From Caballeronia terrestris (GTDB taxonomy: Bacteria; Pseudomonadota; Gammaproteobacteria; Burkholderiales; Burkholderiaceae): a DNA stretch of 64,000 nucleotides. A program made the translations under genes and the position numbers. The notes under the pieces were generated by a model. The model did no database searches. It saw only the letters and a list, made by a program, of their open reading frames with translations, and was not told the origin of the DNA. Location of the stretch: NCBI RefSeq assembly GCF_001544515.1, contig NZ_FCOL02000014.1, positions 1 to 64,000 on the forward strand, given 5' to 3'. This document shows, one piece after another, positions 1 to 8,946 of the stretch (positions are counted from its first letter, which is position 1; every line of letters starts with the position of its first letter).

Positions 1-4
1 GGAA

Positions 5-365
5 CCGGGCTTGGCTCGCGGACCCACTGTGGCAACGCGCAGTACACCGGACAGGTGCAGCAGTCATACATCCGTCCTCGCGCTACGCGCTCAGACGTGG
101 GGTGCACGGCGCAGGGAATCAAGGCAGGCAGGGAGCTTGAGTTTGTGAACCCCACATCTGCGCGAAGCGAAGACGGCGCTATCCTCGCGCTACGCGCTCA
201 GAGGTGGGGTGCATCGGGCAGGAGTCAAGGTAAGTGGAGAGCGCCAGTCAGCCGATGGGTTTTAGTGAACCTCACGTCGGAGCGAAGCGAGGACGGAGCC
301 AAACGGAGCGCATACCACTCCGAGGAAGTGCGCGTTGCCACAGTGGGTCCGCGAGCCAAGCCCGG
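5..365. repeat. Nested inverted-repeat mosaic
   Basis: Positions 5-41 and 329-365 are perfect reverse complements of 37 bp. Between them lie four copies of a roughly 28-bp element: 76-103 and 183-210 in one orientation, 149-175 and 269-295 in the other. All share a GCG-AAGCGA / TCGC-CGC core flanked by a CCCAC/GTGGG end, so copies 149-175 and 183-210 form a long imperfect hairpin. The stretch has no believable gene. From memory, similar elements are scattered through Burkholderia-type intergenic regions, so this is probably a REP/BOX-like cluster, but copy number could not be tested. Confidence 0.7.
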
Positions 366-451
366 GTCTACCGTGAGGGCGACACTTACTCTCCAGCGCC
401 AATCCGTTTTTACGCGAGTGAGGGTTTGTTAGCTTTGGCGGTTGGAAGCTG

Positions 452-475
452 CTTTCTTTGCAGCAGCAAAGAAAG
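452..475. repeat. Short perfect hairpin (CTTTCTTTGC repeat element)
   Basis: A 10-bp perfect stem, 452-461 with 466-475, closes a 4-nt loop and is followed by a GC-rich tail. It has no T-tract, so it is not a standard terminator. It looks like the tip of a second intergenic repeat family recalled from Burkholderia genomes; that identification is from memory. Confidence 0.5.
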
Positions 476-568
476 TGAGTCCCGCCCCGGACAGGGGCAG
501 AGCAAATAGACCAAAAAGAAAGCAAGTTCCATCGGAGCACTAGCGTATCAAACGGTTCACACACCAAA

Positions 569-595
569 CCCAAACCCAACCCCAACCCTAAACCC
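569..595 (-). other. C-tract with G-quadruplex potential on the minus strand
   Basis: Five C-runs (569-571, 575-577, 580-583, 586-588, 593-595) are separated by 2-4 nt of mostly A. The minus strand therefore has five G-runs with short loops, a textbook quadruplex pattern, and the plus strand could form an i-motif. It ends about 20 nt before the start codon of the ABC ATPase gene, which has no recognisable Shine-Dalgarno sequence. Confidence 0.6.
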
Positions 596-616
596 ATCCG
601 AGCGCTAGCCAAACCT

Positions 617-1690
617 ATGTCTCACTTGACGATAAACCGCATCACCAAGCACTTCGGCACGGCAAAGGCGCTGGACCGAATCAACCTCACGATCCCAGCG
701 GGAAAACTCGTCTCGTTCCTAGGACCGTCGGGCTGCGGCAAGACCACGCTTCTGCGAATCATCGCGGGCCTCGACATGCCCGACAGCGGCACGCTGACCT
801 TCGACGATATCGACATCACGCATATCCCGGCGAGCCGCCGCAACTTCGGCATGGTGTTCCAGTCGCTCGCGCTCTTCCCGCACATGACAGTCGCGGCGAA
901 CATCGCGTACCCGCTACGTCTGCGCAAGGTCGATCGCACGCGTCAGGCGAAACGCGTGAAAGAACTGCTGGAATTGATCCAGCTCCCCCACATGGCCGAG
1001 CGCCCGGTCGCGCAACTCTCTGGCGGGCAGCGCCAGCGCGTCGCCATCGCGCGGGCGATTGCCTCCGAGCCGCGCCTGCTGCTGCTCGACGAACCGCTCT
1101 CCGCCCTCGACGCCAAACTCCGCGAAGCGATGCAGGTTGAAATCCGCCAGCTTCAGCAGCGGCTCGGCATCTCGATGATCATGGTCACGCACGACCAGCG
1201 GGAAGCGATGACGATGGCCGACGAGATCGTCGTGATGGAGCGCGGACGCATCGCGCAGGTGGGACGTCCGCTCGATATCTATCGCGATCCGGCCAACGAA
1301 TTCGTCGCGGATTTCATCGGGCTCGGCAACGTGCTGCCAGTCGAGCACGACGAGGACGGCGCGGTGATGCTGGCCGGCGGTCAGCGCATTGTGGTCGATG
1401 GCGTGCGCGAGCGGGGCAAGCCCGTGCGTCTCCTGATCCGTCCCGAGGACGTGTGCATTCGCGATTTCGCCAGCACGTCCGGACCGAACCGTATCGAAGG
1501 GAAAGTGGCCTTCATTCGCGACGTCGGCGCAAGCCTAGAGGCGACGATCGACTGCGCGGGTGTCACGCTCACCGCCACCACGACCTCACGCGAAACCCCG
1601 GGGCTCGCGATCGGTCAGACGGTGATCGCGGAGTTGCCGGTAGCGTCATGCAAGCTCGTGGCGGCGCGCGAAGAAGCGCACCACGCCTGA
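617..1690 (+). CDS. ABC transporter ATP-binding protein, CUT1/PotA-like
   Basis: A 357-residue cytoplasmic ATPase that energises an importer of the spermidine/putrescine, iron or 2-aminoethylphosphonate class. Walker A GPSGCGKT is at residues 36-43, the Q-loop at Q82, LSGGQ at 134-138 and Walker B LLLLDEP at about 154-160, followed by the switch His in VTHDQ. A TOBE-type domain fills about residues 270-350. The length is normal for the group. No permease or binding-protein gene is next to it: upstream is repeat DNA and downstream is a convergent chemoreceptor gene. The partner genes must lie outside the window or elsewhere, and the substrate is not predictable. The ATG at 617 lacks a clear ribosome binding site. 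Confidence 0.88.
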   Translation: MSHLTINRITKHFGTAKALDRINLTIPAGKLVSFLGPSGCGKTTLLRIIAGLDMPDSGTLTFDDIDITHIPASRRNFGMVFQSLALFPHMTVAANIAYPLRLRKVDRTRQAKRVKELLELIQLPHMAERPVAQLSGGQRQRVAIARAIASEPRLLLLDEPLSALDAKLREAMQVEIRQLQQRLGISMIMVTHDQREAMTMADEIVVMERGRIAQVGRPLDIYRDPANEFVADFIGLGNVLPVEHDEDGAVMLAGGQRIVVDGVRERGKPVRLLIRPEDVCIRDFASTSGPNRIEGKVAFIRDVGASLEATIDCAGVTLTATTTSRETPGLAIGQTVIAELPVASCKLVAAREEAHHA

Positions 1691-1698
1691 ATCAGGCG
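1684..1698. other. Palindrome holding both convergent stop codons
   Basis: A 7-bp arm palindrome around base 1691 contains the TGA of the ABC ATPase (1688-1690) and the TGA of the chemoreceptor on the other strand (1692-1694). There is no T-tract, so a terminator role is doubtful. Confidence 0.4.
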
Positions 1699-3230
1699 GC
1701 GACGCGAAACACCTTCACCGTATCGCGCAGACGCTCGGCCTGCTCATCGAGCGACGCGGCCGCAGCCGCCGCTTCTTCGACGAGCGCCGCGTTCTGCTGG
1801 GTGACGTCGTCCATCTCGGAGACCGCGCGATTCACCTGCTCGATACCCGTGCTTTGCTCGATCGATGCCGCTGCGATCTCGCCCATGATGTCACTTACGC
1901 GCTTGATCGACTGCACGATCTCGCGCATCCGGTCGCCCGCTACGGCCACTTGCCCCGTGCCGTTGTCGACCTTCGTCACCGATGATCCGATCAGCTCCTT
2001 GATGTCCTTCGCCGCCGTCGCGCTGCGTTGCGCGAGCGTGCGTACTTCACCCGCGACGACCGCAAATCCACGGCCTTCGTCACCGGCGCGCGCGGCTTCG
2101 ACCGCGGCGTTCAAAGCAAGAATATTGGTCTGGAACGCGATGCCTTCGATCACGCTGATGATCTCTTCGATGCGACGCGATTCGTCGGCGATCGTGCGCA
2201 TCGTGCCGACCACCTGATCGACCGCTTCGCCGCCACGTTCGGTGGCCTGCGACGCGAGTTGCGCGAGCTGGCTCGCCTGCCGCGCGTTGTCGGCGTTCTG
2301 CTTGACGGTCGCGGTGAGCTGTTCCATGCTCGCGGCCGTTTCCTGCAACGCGGCCGCCTGCTCCTCGGTGCGCTGCGAGAGATCGGTGTTGCCCTGCGCG
2401 ATCTGGCTCGATCCCGATGCAATCGATTCGCTCGACTGCTGAATGTCGCCGACGAGGGCGCGCAGCTTCGTCTTCATCTGGCTCAACGCGAAGAGCAGGC
2501 TCGAACGATCCGACGGGGCAAGCTTCACTTCGGCGGCGAGATTGCCTTCCGCGATCTGCGCGGCGAAGGCGGCGGCGTCCGCCGGTTCGCCGCCGAGCGC
2601 CTTGCGTACGCTACGCGCCATGAAGAACGCAAGCGCGCCGACCGCGCCGAGGATCGCGCATGAGATCGCGAGCAGCGTCGTCGCGAGCTTCCAGTAGGTC
2701 GCGTTGATGTCGTCGTAGAAGAAGCCCGTGCCGATCCACCAGCCCCACTCGGGAATCGCGACCACGCCCTGCAGTTTCGCTTCGAGCGGCGCGTCCTGCG
2801 CGCGCTTGATGAGCACGTCGACGAGCGCGACGTGGCCGGCGGCGAGGCCGCGCTGATACGCTTCGGTATCGGTCATGCCGGTCGACGTGCGGTTGCCGCT
2901 CGTCTTCGTGCCCACGAGCGCCGGATTCGGATGCACGAGGTTGATGCTGTCGGCGGTGGTCGCCCAGTAGTAGCTCTTCTTGTCGGCGTTGAGCTGGCTG
3001 AGCGCCTGCTTCGCCGCGCTTTGCGCTTCGTCGCGCGTCATCTTGCCGCTCGCTTCGAGGCCGCGGTAATACTGCACGAGGTACTCCGCCTTGGTCAGCA
3101 GATTGACGATCTGCCCGCGACGCCCTTCGATGAGCGATGTGTCGAGCGAATAGAGCGCCGTCGCGACGACGCACGCGACGCCGATCAGCGCGGTCGCGAC
3201 GAGAATGATCAGTTTGGTGGAAATCTTCAT
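1692..3230 (-). CDS. Methyl-accepting chemotaxis protein
   Basis: A 512-residue inner-membrane chemoreceptor that signals to CheA/CheW. A transmembrane helix spans about residues 8-30. A periplasmic single-Cache sensor follows to about 185 (a YYWATT motif and a GTGFFYDD motif are typical). A second membrane helix covers about 190-210, then a HAMP-like linker and a long coiled-coil signalling domain. The hairpin tip is the conserved [16 protein letters not shown] stretch near residues 390-410. No NWETF-type CheR-docking pentapeptide ends the protein. It stands alone and is convergent with the ABC ATPase. Cache-type receptors of this kind often sense small organic acids, but the ligand is not deducible here. 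Confidence 0.93.
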   Translation of the reverse strand: MKISTKLIILVATALIGVACVVATALYSLDTSLIEGRRGQIVNLLTKAEYLVQYYRGLEASGKMTRDEAQSAAKQALSQLNADKKSYYWATTADSINLVHPNPALVGTKTSGNRTSTGMTDTEAYQRGLAAGHVALVDVLIKRAQDAPLEAKLQGVVAIPEWGWWIGTGFFYDDINATYWKLATTLLAISCAILGAVGALAFFMARSVRKALGGEPADAAAFAAQIAEGNLAAEVKLAPSDRSSLLFALSQMKTKLRALVGDIQQSSESIASGSSQIAQGNTDLSQRTEEQAAALQETAASMEQLTATVKQNADNARQASQLAQLASQATERGGEAVDQVVGTMRTIADESRRIEEIISVIEGIAFQTNILALNAAVEAARAGDEGRGFAVVAGEVRTLAQRSATAAKDIKELIGSSVTKVDNGTGQVAVAGDRMREIVQSIKRVSDIMGEIAAASIEQSTGIEQVNRAVSEMDDVTQQNAALVEEAAAAAASLDEQAERLRDTVKVFRVAA

Positions 3231-3327
3231 GAGGCCCGCAAGTCCGATATGTGGTTTAACCGCTTGGTACAGATATCGGCACAGCGGGCGTCAACTTGAG
3301 GCGTTACACAGGTTGCAGCACGAACGT

Positions 3328-4038
3328 TCAGTTGCTGAACGCCAGTTCGCGGATGCTGCCCTTTTTCAGGAACGTGCTCACCAGTTCATGCGCCTGGTGC
3401 TTGTGCGCCGCTTGCCATGCAGGCGCGAGCATTTCGGTATCGAACATGCGCGAGAGCGTGTACGCGTTCGACTTGTGAAAATACGCGAGGCTCACGAGCG
3501 TCACGTACAGATGCAGCGGATCGATGCCTTTTCTGAGCGTGCCTGCCGTCTCGCCGCGCCGGATGAGCGTGCGCAGTTTGTCGAGCACGGGCGAGGACAT
3601 CGCCGGAATCACGCGCGACAGTTTCAGGTAGCGCGCGCGGTTGAGGTTCTCCCACGAAAGCAGACACAGCAGCTCGGGATGCTTCGAGAAATGCCCTTCG
3701 GTGAAGTCGTAGAGTTGCAGGATGCCGGCGGCGGGATCGACTTTCTGTTCATCGAGCGTCACGGCGAGTTCCGCTTCGCGCAGCCGCGCAAGGACATGCT
3801 CGAGGACTTCGACGTAGAGCTTTTCCTTGCCGCCGAAGTAGTGATAGATCATCCGGATGTTGACTTTCGAGCGGCTCGCGATCGTTTCGACGCGCGCGCC
3901 GCTGTAGCCTTTGTCCGCGAACTCGCGGATCGCGATCTTCAGCATGCGCTCGCGGGTCTTCGCCGCGAGTTGCTGGCGGCGCGTGGACGGAACGGGCGTG
4001 GGTTCGGCTTTCGCGGTTGACGTCGTCTTGCGTGGCAT
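3328..4038 (-). CDS. TetR/AcrR-family transcriptional regulator
   Basis: A 236-residue DNA-binding protein. The N-terminal helix-turn-helix (about residues 20-66) has the usual TetR form, ending in IYHYFGGKEKLY, and an all-helical ligand domain follows. The start is set at the ATG at 4038, because reading further upstream only translates the permease gene in another frame. It lies 65 bp downstream of the last gene of the BMP-type ABC importer on the same strand, so it probably controls that operon and perhaps the divergent hydrolase operon. No operator could be assigned with confidence in the 8751-8946 gap. Family membership is clear; the effector is unknown. Confidence 0.9.
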   Translation of the reverse strand: MPRKTTSTAKAEPTPVPSTRRQQLAAKTRERMLKIAIREFADKGYSGARVETIASRSKVNIRMIYHYFGGKEKLYVEVLEHVLARLREAELAVTLDEQKVDPAAGILQLYDFTEGHFSKHPELLCLLSWENLNRARYLKLSRVIPAMSSPVLDKLRTLIRRGETAGTLRKGIDPLHLYVTLVSLAYFHKSNAYTLSRMFDTEMLAPAWQAAHKHQAHELVSTFLKKGSIRELAFSN

Positions 4039-4103
4039 GAAGGATCGAGTGGTTGGGCCAGCGCGCGAACGCGCCGTGCATCGTGCCTGCGATGGTACTG
4101 CAA

Positions 4104-5021
4104 TCATCGTCGGAAGGGCTGCGTGAGCGCGGGCGGCGCCGTCTGCCGGCCGATGAGTCCCGCCACCGCGACGAGCGCGAGCAAATACGGCAGCATGATC
4201 AGGAGCGCGGTCGGCACCCGGATGCCGAGCATCGGCAACTGGAACTGCATCGCGGTTGCCGCGCCGAATAGCAGGCACGCAAGCGCGGTGCGCCCGATCT
4301 TCCAGTTGCCGAAGATGATCGCGGCGATCGCGAGATAGCCAGTGCCGTTCGTCATGCCTTCGGTGAACGTGTGGATATCGCCGATGGAGATGAAGCAGCC
4401 CGCCGCTGCCGACATCACGCCCGAGAACACCACAGCGCCATAACGCAGCCGCGCGACCGAGAGCCCCGACTGATCGACCGCGCGCGGCGCGACACCCGCC
4501 GCATGCAGCGCGATGCCGAGCGACGTGCGGCGCATCACGATCGATGTCGCGATCAGCACGGCGAGTCCCGCGTAGAGCAGCCACACCTGATGGAACACGG
4601 GCTCGCCGATCACGGGCAAGTCGCCGAGGCCGGGCGGTGACCAGCGCGAAAGGCCCGGAATCGCCGCGTTCGAGCGCGAGCCGAACACTTCGCGATACGC
4701 GAGCGTCGTGCCGCCGAGCGCGAGGATGTTGATGCCGATGCCAGTCACGATCTGGTTCGCGCGCAGCGTGATGCTGAGGAACGCCTGCAATAGCGCCAGC
4801 GGAATCACGCCGAGCATGCCGCATACGAGCCCGATCGAAGGATTGCCGGTCAACCACGAGAACGTTGCGCCGAGGAAGGCGCCGGTCAGCATCATCCCTT
4901 CGACGCTCATGTTGAGCACGCCCGCTCGCTCGCTGATCAGCTCGCCGGTGGAGGCGAGCAGCATCGGCGCGGCGAGGCGGATGGACGCCCCCGCGAAAAC
5001 CGCCAGAAGCTCGACGTTCAT
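4104..5021 (-). CDS. ABC transporter permease, nucleoside/BMP type (second subunit)
   Basis: A 305-residue polytopic inner-membrane protein of the branched-chain/ribose permease superfamily, YufQ/NupQ-like. It has about eight to nine hydrophobic helices, and the motif SERAGVLNMSVEGMMLTGA near residues 30-48 is characteristic of this permease class. The ATG at 5019-5021 overlaps the stop of the preceding permease gene as ATGA, so translation is coupled. With the neighbouring permease, double ATPase and Bmp-family binding protein it completes a purine/nucleoside-type importer. Confidence 0.9.
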   Translation of the reverse strand: MNVELLAVFAGASIRLAAPMLLASTGELISERAGVLNMSVEGMMLTGAFLGATFSWLTGNPSIGLVCGMLGVIPLALLQAFLSITLRANQIVTGIGINILALGGTTLAYREVFGSRSNAAIPGLSRWSPPGLGDLPVIGEPVFHQVWLLYAGLAVLIATSIVMRRTSLGIALHAAGVAPRAVDQSGLSVARLRYGAVVFSGVMSAAAGCFISIGDIHTFTEGMTNGTGYLAIAAIIFGNWKIGRTALACLLFGAATAMQFQLPMLGIRVPTALLIMLPYLLALVAVAGLIGRQTAPPALTQPFRR

Positions 5022-6136
5022 TGGCGCACCCCTTTGCGTTCGAGCCACATTGCGCCGCCCGCGAGCGCGACCGTGACGATTCCCTGCACGATCAGCACCA
5101 GCGCCGACGGCACCGAAGCCACCATCTCCATGTTGATGCCGCCCGAGCGCAGGAAGCCGAACAGCAGCGCGGCGGCGAACACGCCGGTGATCGAATCGCG
5201 CGCGAGCAGGCCGACGACGAGACCGTCGAAACCGTAGCCCGACGAGAAGCCGGCCTTCAGCGAATACTGGTCGCCTTGCAGCATCAGCGCGCCCGCGAGT
5301 CCGCTGAACGCGCCGGCGAGTGCCAGCGCGCCGACGAGCGCCGACGTGATCGGCAAGCCCGCACGGCGCGCCGCGACCGGATTGAGGCCGGCGGCGCGCA
5401 GGCACAGGCCGAAGCGCGTGCGCCTGAGCATCACCGCCGATGCAACCGCGAGCACGAGCGTGAGCGGCAGCCCGATGTTGAGGTTCATGCCGCTCGCGGC
5501 GAGGCTCGCTGGGAGCTTCGTCGCGTCGGGGATTTCGAGCGATTCGGGCAGCGTCGCGCCGCTCGTCATCGGCTGGCGCAAAAGCGCTTCGCTTTGCACG
5601 CACCAGTAGAGCAGCCACACCGCGATGAACGACAGCAGCAGCGTGCTGATCACTTCGTTGGTGCCGGCCTTCGCCTTCAGGATGCCCGGCACGCCGCCCC
5701 AGATTGCGCCCGCGGCCGCTGCGGCCAGCATCGGCACGATGAACGCCAGGCCGAAGGGCAGATGCGCGCAGCCTCCGTAGAGGCTCATCGCGGTCGCTGC
5801 AATGCCACCGATCGCGATCTGCCCTTCGCCGCCGACATTGGTGAGCCGCGCGCGGTTCGCGATCACGAAGCCGGTGCCGACGAGCGCGAACGCGAGACTA
5901 CGGTTGATCGACGCGCCGATCGCGTAGGGCGATCCCCATGCGCCATCGGCGAAGGCAGCGATTGCATCGCGGATCGGCACGCCGACTGTCGCGATCAGCG
6001 CGAGCGCCGCGAGCATTGCCAGCGCGACCGATGCACCGATCACGAGCGCGACGCGCAGTTGCGGCGAACCGCCTGCCGTGCCGTTTCTGTGGCGCAAGCG
6101 GGAAAGCGTGTCGCCAAAGTTGAGATCGAGGTTCAT
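5018..6136 (-). CDS. ABC transporter permease, nucleoside/BMP type (first subunit)
   Basis: A 372-residue inner-membrane protein, YufP/NupP-like, with an N-terminal hydrophilic stretch of about 28 residues and then about ten hydrophobic segments. The region reading TNVGGEGQIAIGG (about residues 103-115) matches the conserved cytoplasmic motif of the family. It overlaps by 4 bp both the ATPase gene upstream (ATG at 6136) and the second permease gene downstream. The two permeases presumably form a heterodimeric channel for a purine, nucleoside or ureide-like substrate. Confidence 0.9.
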   Translation of the reverse strand: MNLDLNFGDTLSRLRHRNGTAGGSPQLRVALVIGASVALAMLAALALIATVGVPIRDAIAAFADGAWGSPYAIGASINRSLAFALVGTGFVIANRARLTNVGGEGQIAIGGIAATAMSLYGGCAHLPFGLAFIVPMLAAAAAGAIWGGVPGILKAKAGTNEVISTLLLSFIAVWLLYWCVQSEALLRQPMTSGATLPESLEIPDATKLPASLAASGMNLNIGLPLTLVLAVASAVMLRRTRFGLCLRAAGLNPVAARRAGLPITSALVGALALAGAFSGLAGALMLQGDQYSLKAGFSSGYGFDGLVVGLLARDSITGVFAAALLFGFLRSGGINMEMVASVPSALVLIVQGIVTVALAGGAMWLERKGVRQ

Positions 6137-7731
6137 GCGTCGTCCTCCGCGCCCGCCATCCACGCACCAATGCGTCCGCGATTCGCCGCATCGGGCGTGC
6201 AACTGCCCATGATGCGGCCGCGATACAGCACCACGATGCGATCGGCAACGCTCAGCAGTTCGTCGAGTTCGGATGAAATAAGCAGCACGCCCACGCCGCG
6301 ATCGCGCGCCGCGCGGATATGCGCATACACGGCCGCGACCGCGCCGACATCGAGCCCGCGCGTCGGCTGGGCGGCGAGCAGGAAGACGAGCGGATTGAGC
6401 GTGAGTTCGCGCGCGAGCACGGCCTTCTGCTGGTTGCCGCCGGAGAGGCCGCCGAAGAGCGCATCGGGGCCGCTCGCGCGCACGTCGAAGCGCGCCATCA
6501 GTTCGAGCGCGGCGGCGCGCATCGCGCGTCGCTTGAGGAAACCGGCTTGCGTGTAACGGTCGAGGTGATTGAGCAGCAGGTTGTCGGCGAGGCTCATGCC
6601 CGTCACGCAGCCGACCGCGTGCCGGTCCTCGGGCACGATGCCGACACCCGCTCGCGTAAGCTCGCGCGGGCCCGCCTGCGTCATCTCGCGGCCCGCCACG
6701 AAGAAGCGGCCAGCAGATGCCGGCATCATGCCCGCGAGCACCGCGCCGAGTTCGCTTTGCCCATTGCACTCGACGCCCGCAATGCCGACGATCTCCCCGC
6801 GATTCACGACGAGCGTGCAGTTGGACAAGCGCTGCGCGCCTTCGGCATCGCGTGCGCTCAGGCCGTCGATCTGCAGCACTTCGTCGCCGAGCGGCCGCGA
6901 ATAGGGCGACGGTTCCGGCGTTTGCGCGAGCGAGAGGCGGCTGACGGCATCGTCGCCGGCATCGGGCGCGTCGTCGGCGCGCGCGCGATGGATCATCGCG
7001 TGCACGAGGTGATCGATCTCGCTCGACGGCGACGCCGATCGCGCGACGACGCGTCCCGATTGCAGCACGGTGGCGCGCGTCGCGATGCGGCAGATTTCGC
7101 GCAGCTTGTGCGTGACGAGCACGACGGCGCAGCCGCGCGCCGCGACGCGCGCGCACGTGTCGAGCAGGGCGTCGATTTCGGCGGGCAGGAGCACGGCGGT
7201 AGGTTCATCGAGCAGCAAAAGGCGCGGCTCGCGCATCAGGCATTTGACGATCTCGACGCGCTGCCGCTCGCCCACCGACAGATCGGAGATACGCACATCG
7301 AGCGCGAGATCGAGACCGACGCTCGTCAGCACGTCACGCACTTGTTTCGCTCGTGCGCCGCGGTCGAGCCAGCCGCGCGCCTGACCGAGCAGGAGGTTGT
7401 CGAGCACCGTCGCATCGTCGACGAGGCTGAAATGCTGATGCACCATCGCGATGCCGTGCGATAACGCCTCGCGCGGATTGCGTGGCCGATACGGCGCGCC
7501 GTCGACCTGCATCGTCCCCGCATCGGGTTGATGCACGCCGAAGATCACATTGCACAGCGTCGACTTGCCCGCGCCGTTCTCGCCGAGCAGGCAATGCACG
7601 TCGCAGGGCATCAGGTCGAGGGAGACGTCGTCGAGCGCCTGGAACGCGCCGAAGCGCTTGCCGATGCCGGCGAGCGAGAGAATGGGCGCCGTCTCCGGAC
7701 GCGGCGCGAGCGAGAGAGCGGCGGCGTTCAT
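6133..7731 (-). CDS. ABC transporter ATP-binding protein with duplicated ATPase domains, nucleoside type
   Basis: A 532-residue double ATPase of the RbsA/YufO (NupO) kind. The first domain has an intact Walker A, GENGAGKST, at residues 50-58 and a Walker B of the LLLDEPT form. In the second domain (about 285-520) Walker A is replaced by GVECNGQSEL, and the Walker B region reads FLLAAQPTRGLDVG, so only the first site should hydrolyse ATP normally. This degeneracy is usual for nucleoside-type importers and helps assign the substrate class. The gene is coupled at both ends by 4-bp overlaps with the binding-protein and permease genes. Confidence 0.92.
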   Translation of the reverse strand: MNAAALSLAPRPETAPILSLAGIGKRFGAFQALDDVSLDLMPCDVHCLLGENGAGKSTLCNVIFGVHQPDAGTMQVDGAPYRPRNPREALSHGIAMVHQHFSLVDDATVLDNLLLGQARGWLDRGARAKQVRDVLTSVGLDLALDVRISDLSVGERQRVEIVKCLMREPRLLLLDEPTAVLLPAEIDALLDTCARVAARGCAVVLVTHKLREICRIATRATVLQSGRVVARSASPSSEIDHLVHAMIHRARADDAPDAGDDAVSRLSLAQTPEPSPYSRPLGDEVLQIDGLSARDAEGAQRLSNCTLVVNRGEIVGIAGVECNGQSELGAVLAGMMPASAGRFFVAGREMTQAGPRELTRAGVGIVPEDRHAVGCVTGMSLADNLLLNHLDRYTQAGFLKRRAMRAAALELMARFDVRASGPDALFGGLSGGNQQKAVLARELTLNPLVFLLAAQPTRGLDVGAVAAVYAHIRAARDRGVGVLLISSELDELLSVADRIVVLYRGRIMGSCTPDAANRGRIGAWMAGAEDDA

Positions 7732-8750
7732 CCTTCCGACACCTTGATCTTGCCACTCAGGATGTCCTGCTCGATCTCCTTGATCTTCGCTTCCATCGCG
7801 GGCGTCGGCTTGCAGACGGCCATGCCCGATGCCTTCGGTCCCATCGCGAGGCCGAACGCCTTGTAGCCCGGCTGCCAGGTGCCTTTTTCGAGTTGCTCGA
7901 TTGCGTACTGCGCCTGATAACCGACGCCCGTGATGCTGTACGCGATGTAGAGCGGATCGCTGCCGCAGCGGTCCGTATAGCTGCCGATGACGTGCGTGTT
8001 CTTTTCCTTCGCCGCCTGTTCGAGTCCGCGAAGCCCGAGATTCAGGATGTGATAGTGGACGTCGGCACCTTGCGCGATTGCGGCGGCGGTTGCTTCGCGC
8101 GCCTTGGCGACGTTGTCGAAGTCGCCGGTATAGCTTTCGAAGTACTTGATCTTCGGATTCACGTAGCGCGCGCCGTTGCCGAATTCCTTGCCCGCGTTGA
8201 CGATCGACGGAATCTCCATGCCGCCGACGTAGCTCACCGCGTTGCTCTTCGAAAGCATCGCGGCGGCCGCGCCCGCGACGAACGCGATCTCGGCCTGCTT
8301 CACGTCGTAGCCCGCGACGTTCGGCGGCATCGTCTCGCCCTTGCTGCCGCCGACGATCGCGAACTTCACGTTCGGGAAGCGCTTGGCGATCTTCAGCACG
8401 GCAGCCTGCGTCTGCCCACCGACGCCGATCACCAACTGGTTCTTCGTCGCGAGATTGGTGAGCGCCTGCTCCATGTCCGCGTAGTTGATGTTCTCGATGA
8501 TCTGCGTCTTCAGCTTCGGACCGAATTCCTTTTGCGCAGCCGTGACGCCTTCATAGCCCGATTCCATCCAGCCCTTGTCGGTCTTCGAACCGGGGATCAG
8601 CACGCCGACACGCATCGCTTCATCCGCGGCGTGCGCGTCCGTCATGAAGAACGCCGGAGCGCTGAGCGCGCCGAGTGCGAGGACGGTAAGCGCGCGCTTG
8701 ATGAGCCGGCGGTTGAGAGAGCGCGGCGAAAGTTGCTGCAATCCGATCAT
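7728..8750 (-). CDS. BMP-family ABC transporter substrate-binding protein
   Basis: A 340-residue periplasmic binding protein of the basic membrane protein (Bmp/PnrA/MED) family, known for binding purine nucleosides and, in some bacteria, other nitrogenous compounds. A Sec signal peptide of about 41 residues ends in AHA, with no lipobox Cys. The mature part begins with the typical IPGSKTDKGW segment. The ATG at 8748-8750 is chosen because GGAG sits 8 nt upstream; the in-frame GTG at 8759 would overlap that ribosome binding site. It is first in the importer operon and divergent from the hydrolase operon at 8947. Confidence 0.92.
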   Translation of the reverse strand: MIGLQQLSPRSLNRRLIKRALTVLALGALSAPAFFMTDAHAADEAMRVGVLIPGSKTDKGWMESGYEGVTAAQKEFGPKLKTQIIENINYADMEQALTNLATKNQLVIGVGGQTQAAVLKIAKRFPNVKFAIVGGSKGETMPPNVAGYDVKQAEIAFVAGAAAAMLSKSNAVSYVGGMEIPSIVNAGKEFGNGARYVNPKIKYFESYTGDFDNVAKAREATAAAIAQGADVHYHILNLGLRGLEQAAKEKNTHVIGSYTDRCGSDPLYIAYSITGVGYQAQYAIEQLEKGTWQPGYKAFGLAMGPKASGMAVCKPTPAMEAKIKEIEQDILSGKIKVSEG

Positions 8751-8946
8751 CACTGGCACTCCTTTTGCGTTTGGTTTGGGTAAGTAGGTTATTCATGAAC
8801 GAATTCGACAATGCAACTTCGATGCCATGCTCAAGCGAATGCGTTTCCCTGGCGGTAGGCGAAGGTGCTTTGTGATGCGAATGACGACCGCTAAAGCTTA
8901 AGAAATCGGTGAGCGCGAGACGCTCGATTCCCCCTAACGGTATGAC

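Noticed and set aside
55-432. Open frame of 125 codons in the repeat region
   Set aside because: It lies fully inside inverted-repeat DNA, has an Arg/Ser-rich composition typical of non-coding GC-rich frames and no ribosome site.
4039-4857. N-terminal extension of the TetR frame
   Set aside because: It is the permease gene read in another frame; the regulator begins at the ATG at 4038.
6133-6900. Degenerate second ATPase site taken as a mutation
   Set aside because: Loss of the second Walker A Lys and the AAQPT Walker B are normal for nucleoside-type double ATPases.
6252-8783. Very long antisense frames over the importer genes
   Set aside because: High third-position GC gives long shadow frames; their translations are Arg/Ala/His-rich and match no family, while the minus-strand products are clear.
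8851-8862. GGCGGTAGGC resembling the ops element of RfaH-controlled operons
   Set aside because: It lies in the divergent gap of the amide-hydrolase cluster, not before an EPS operon, and the match is only partial; chance is likely.
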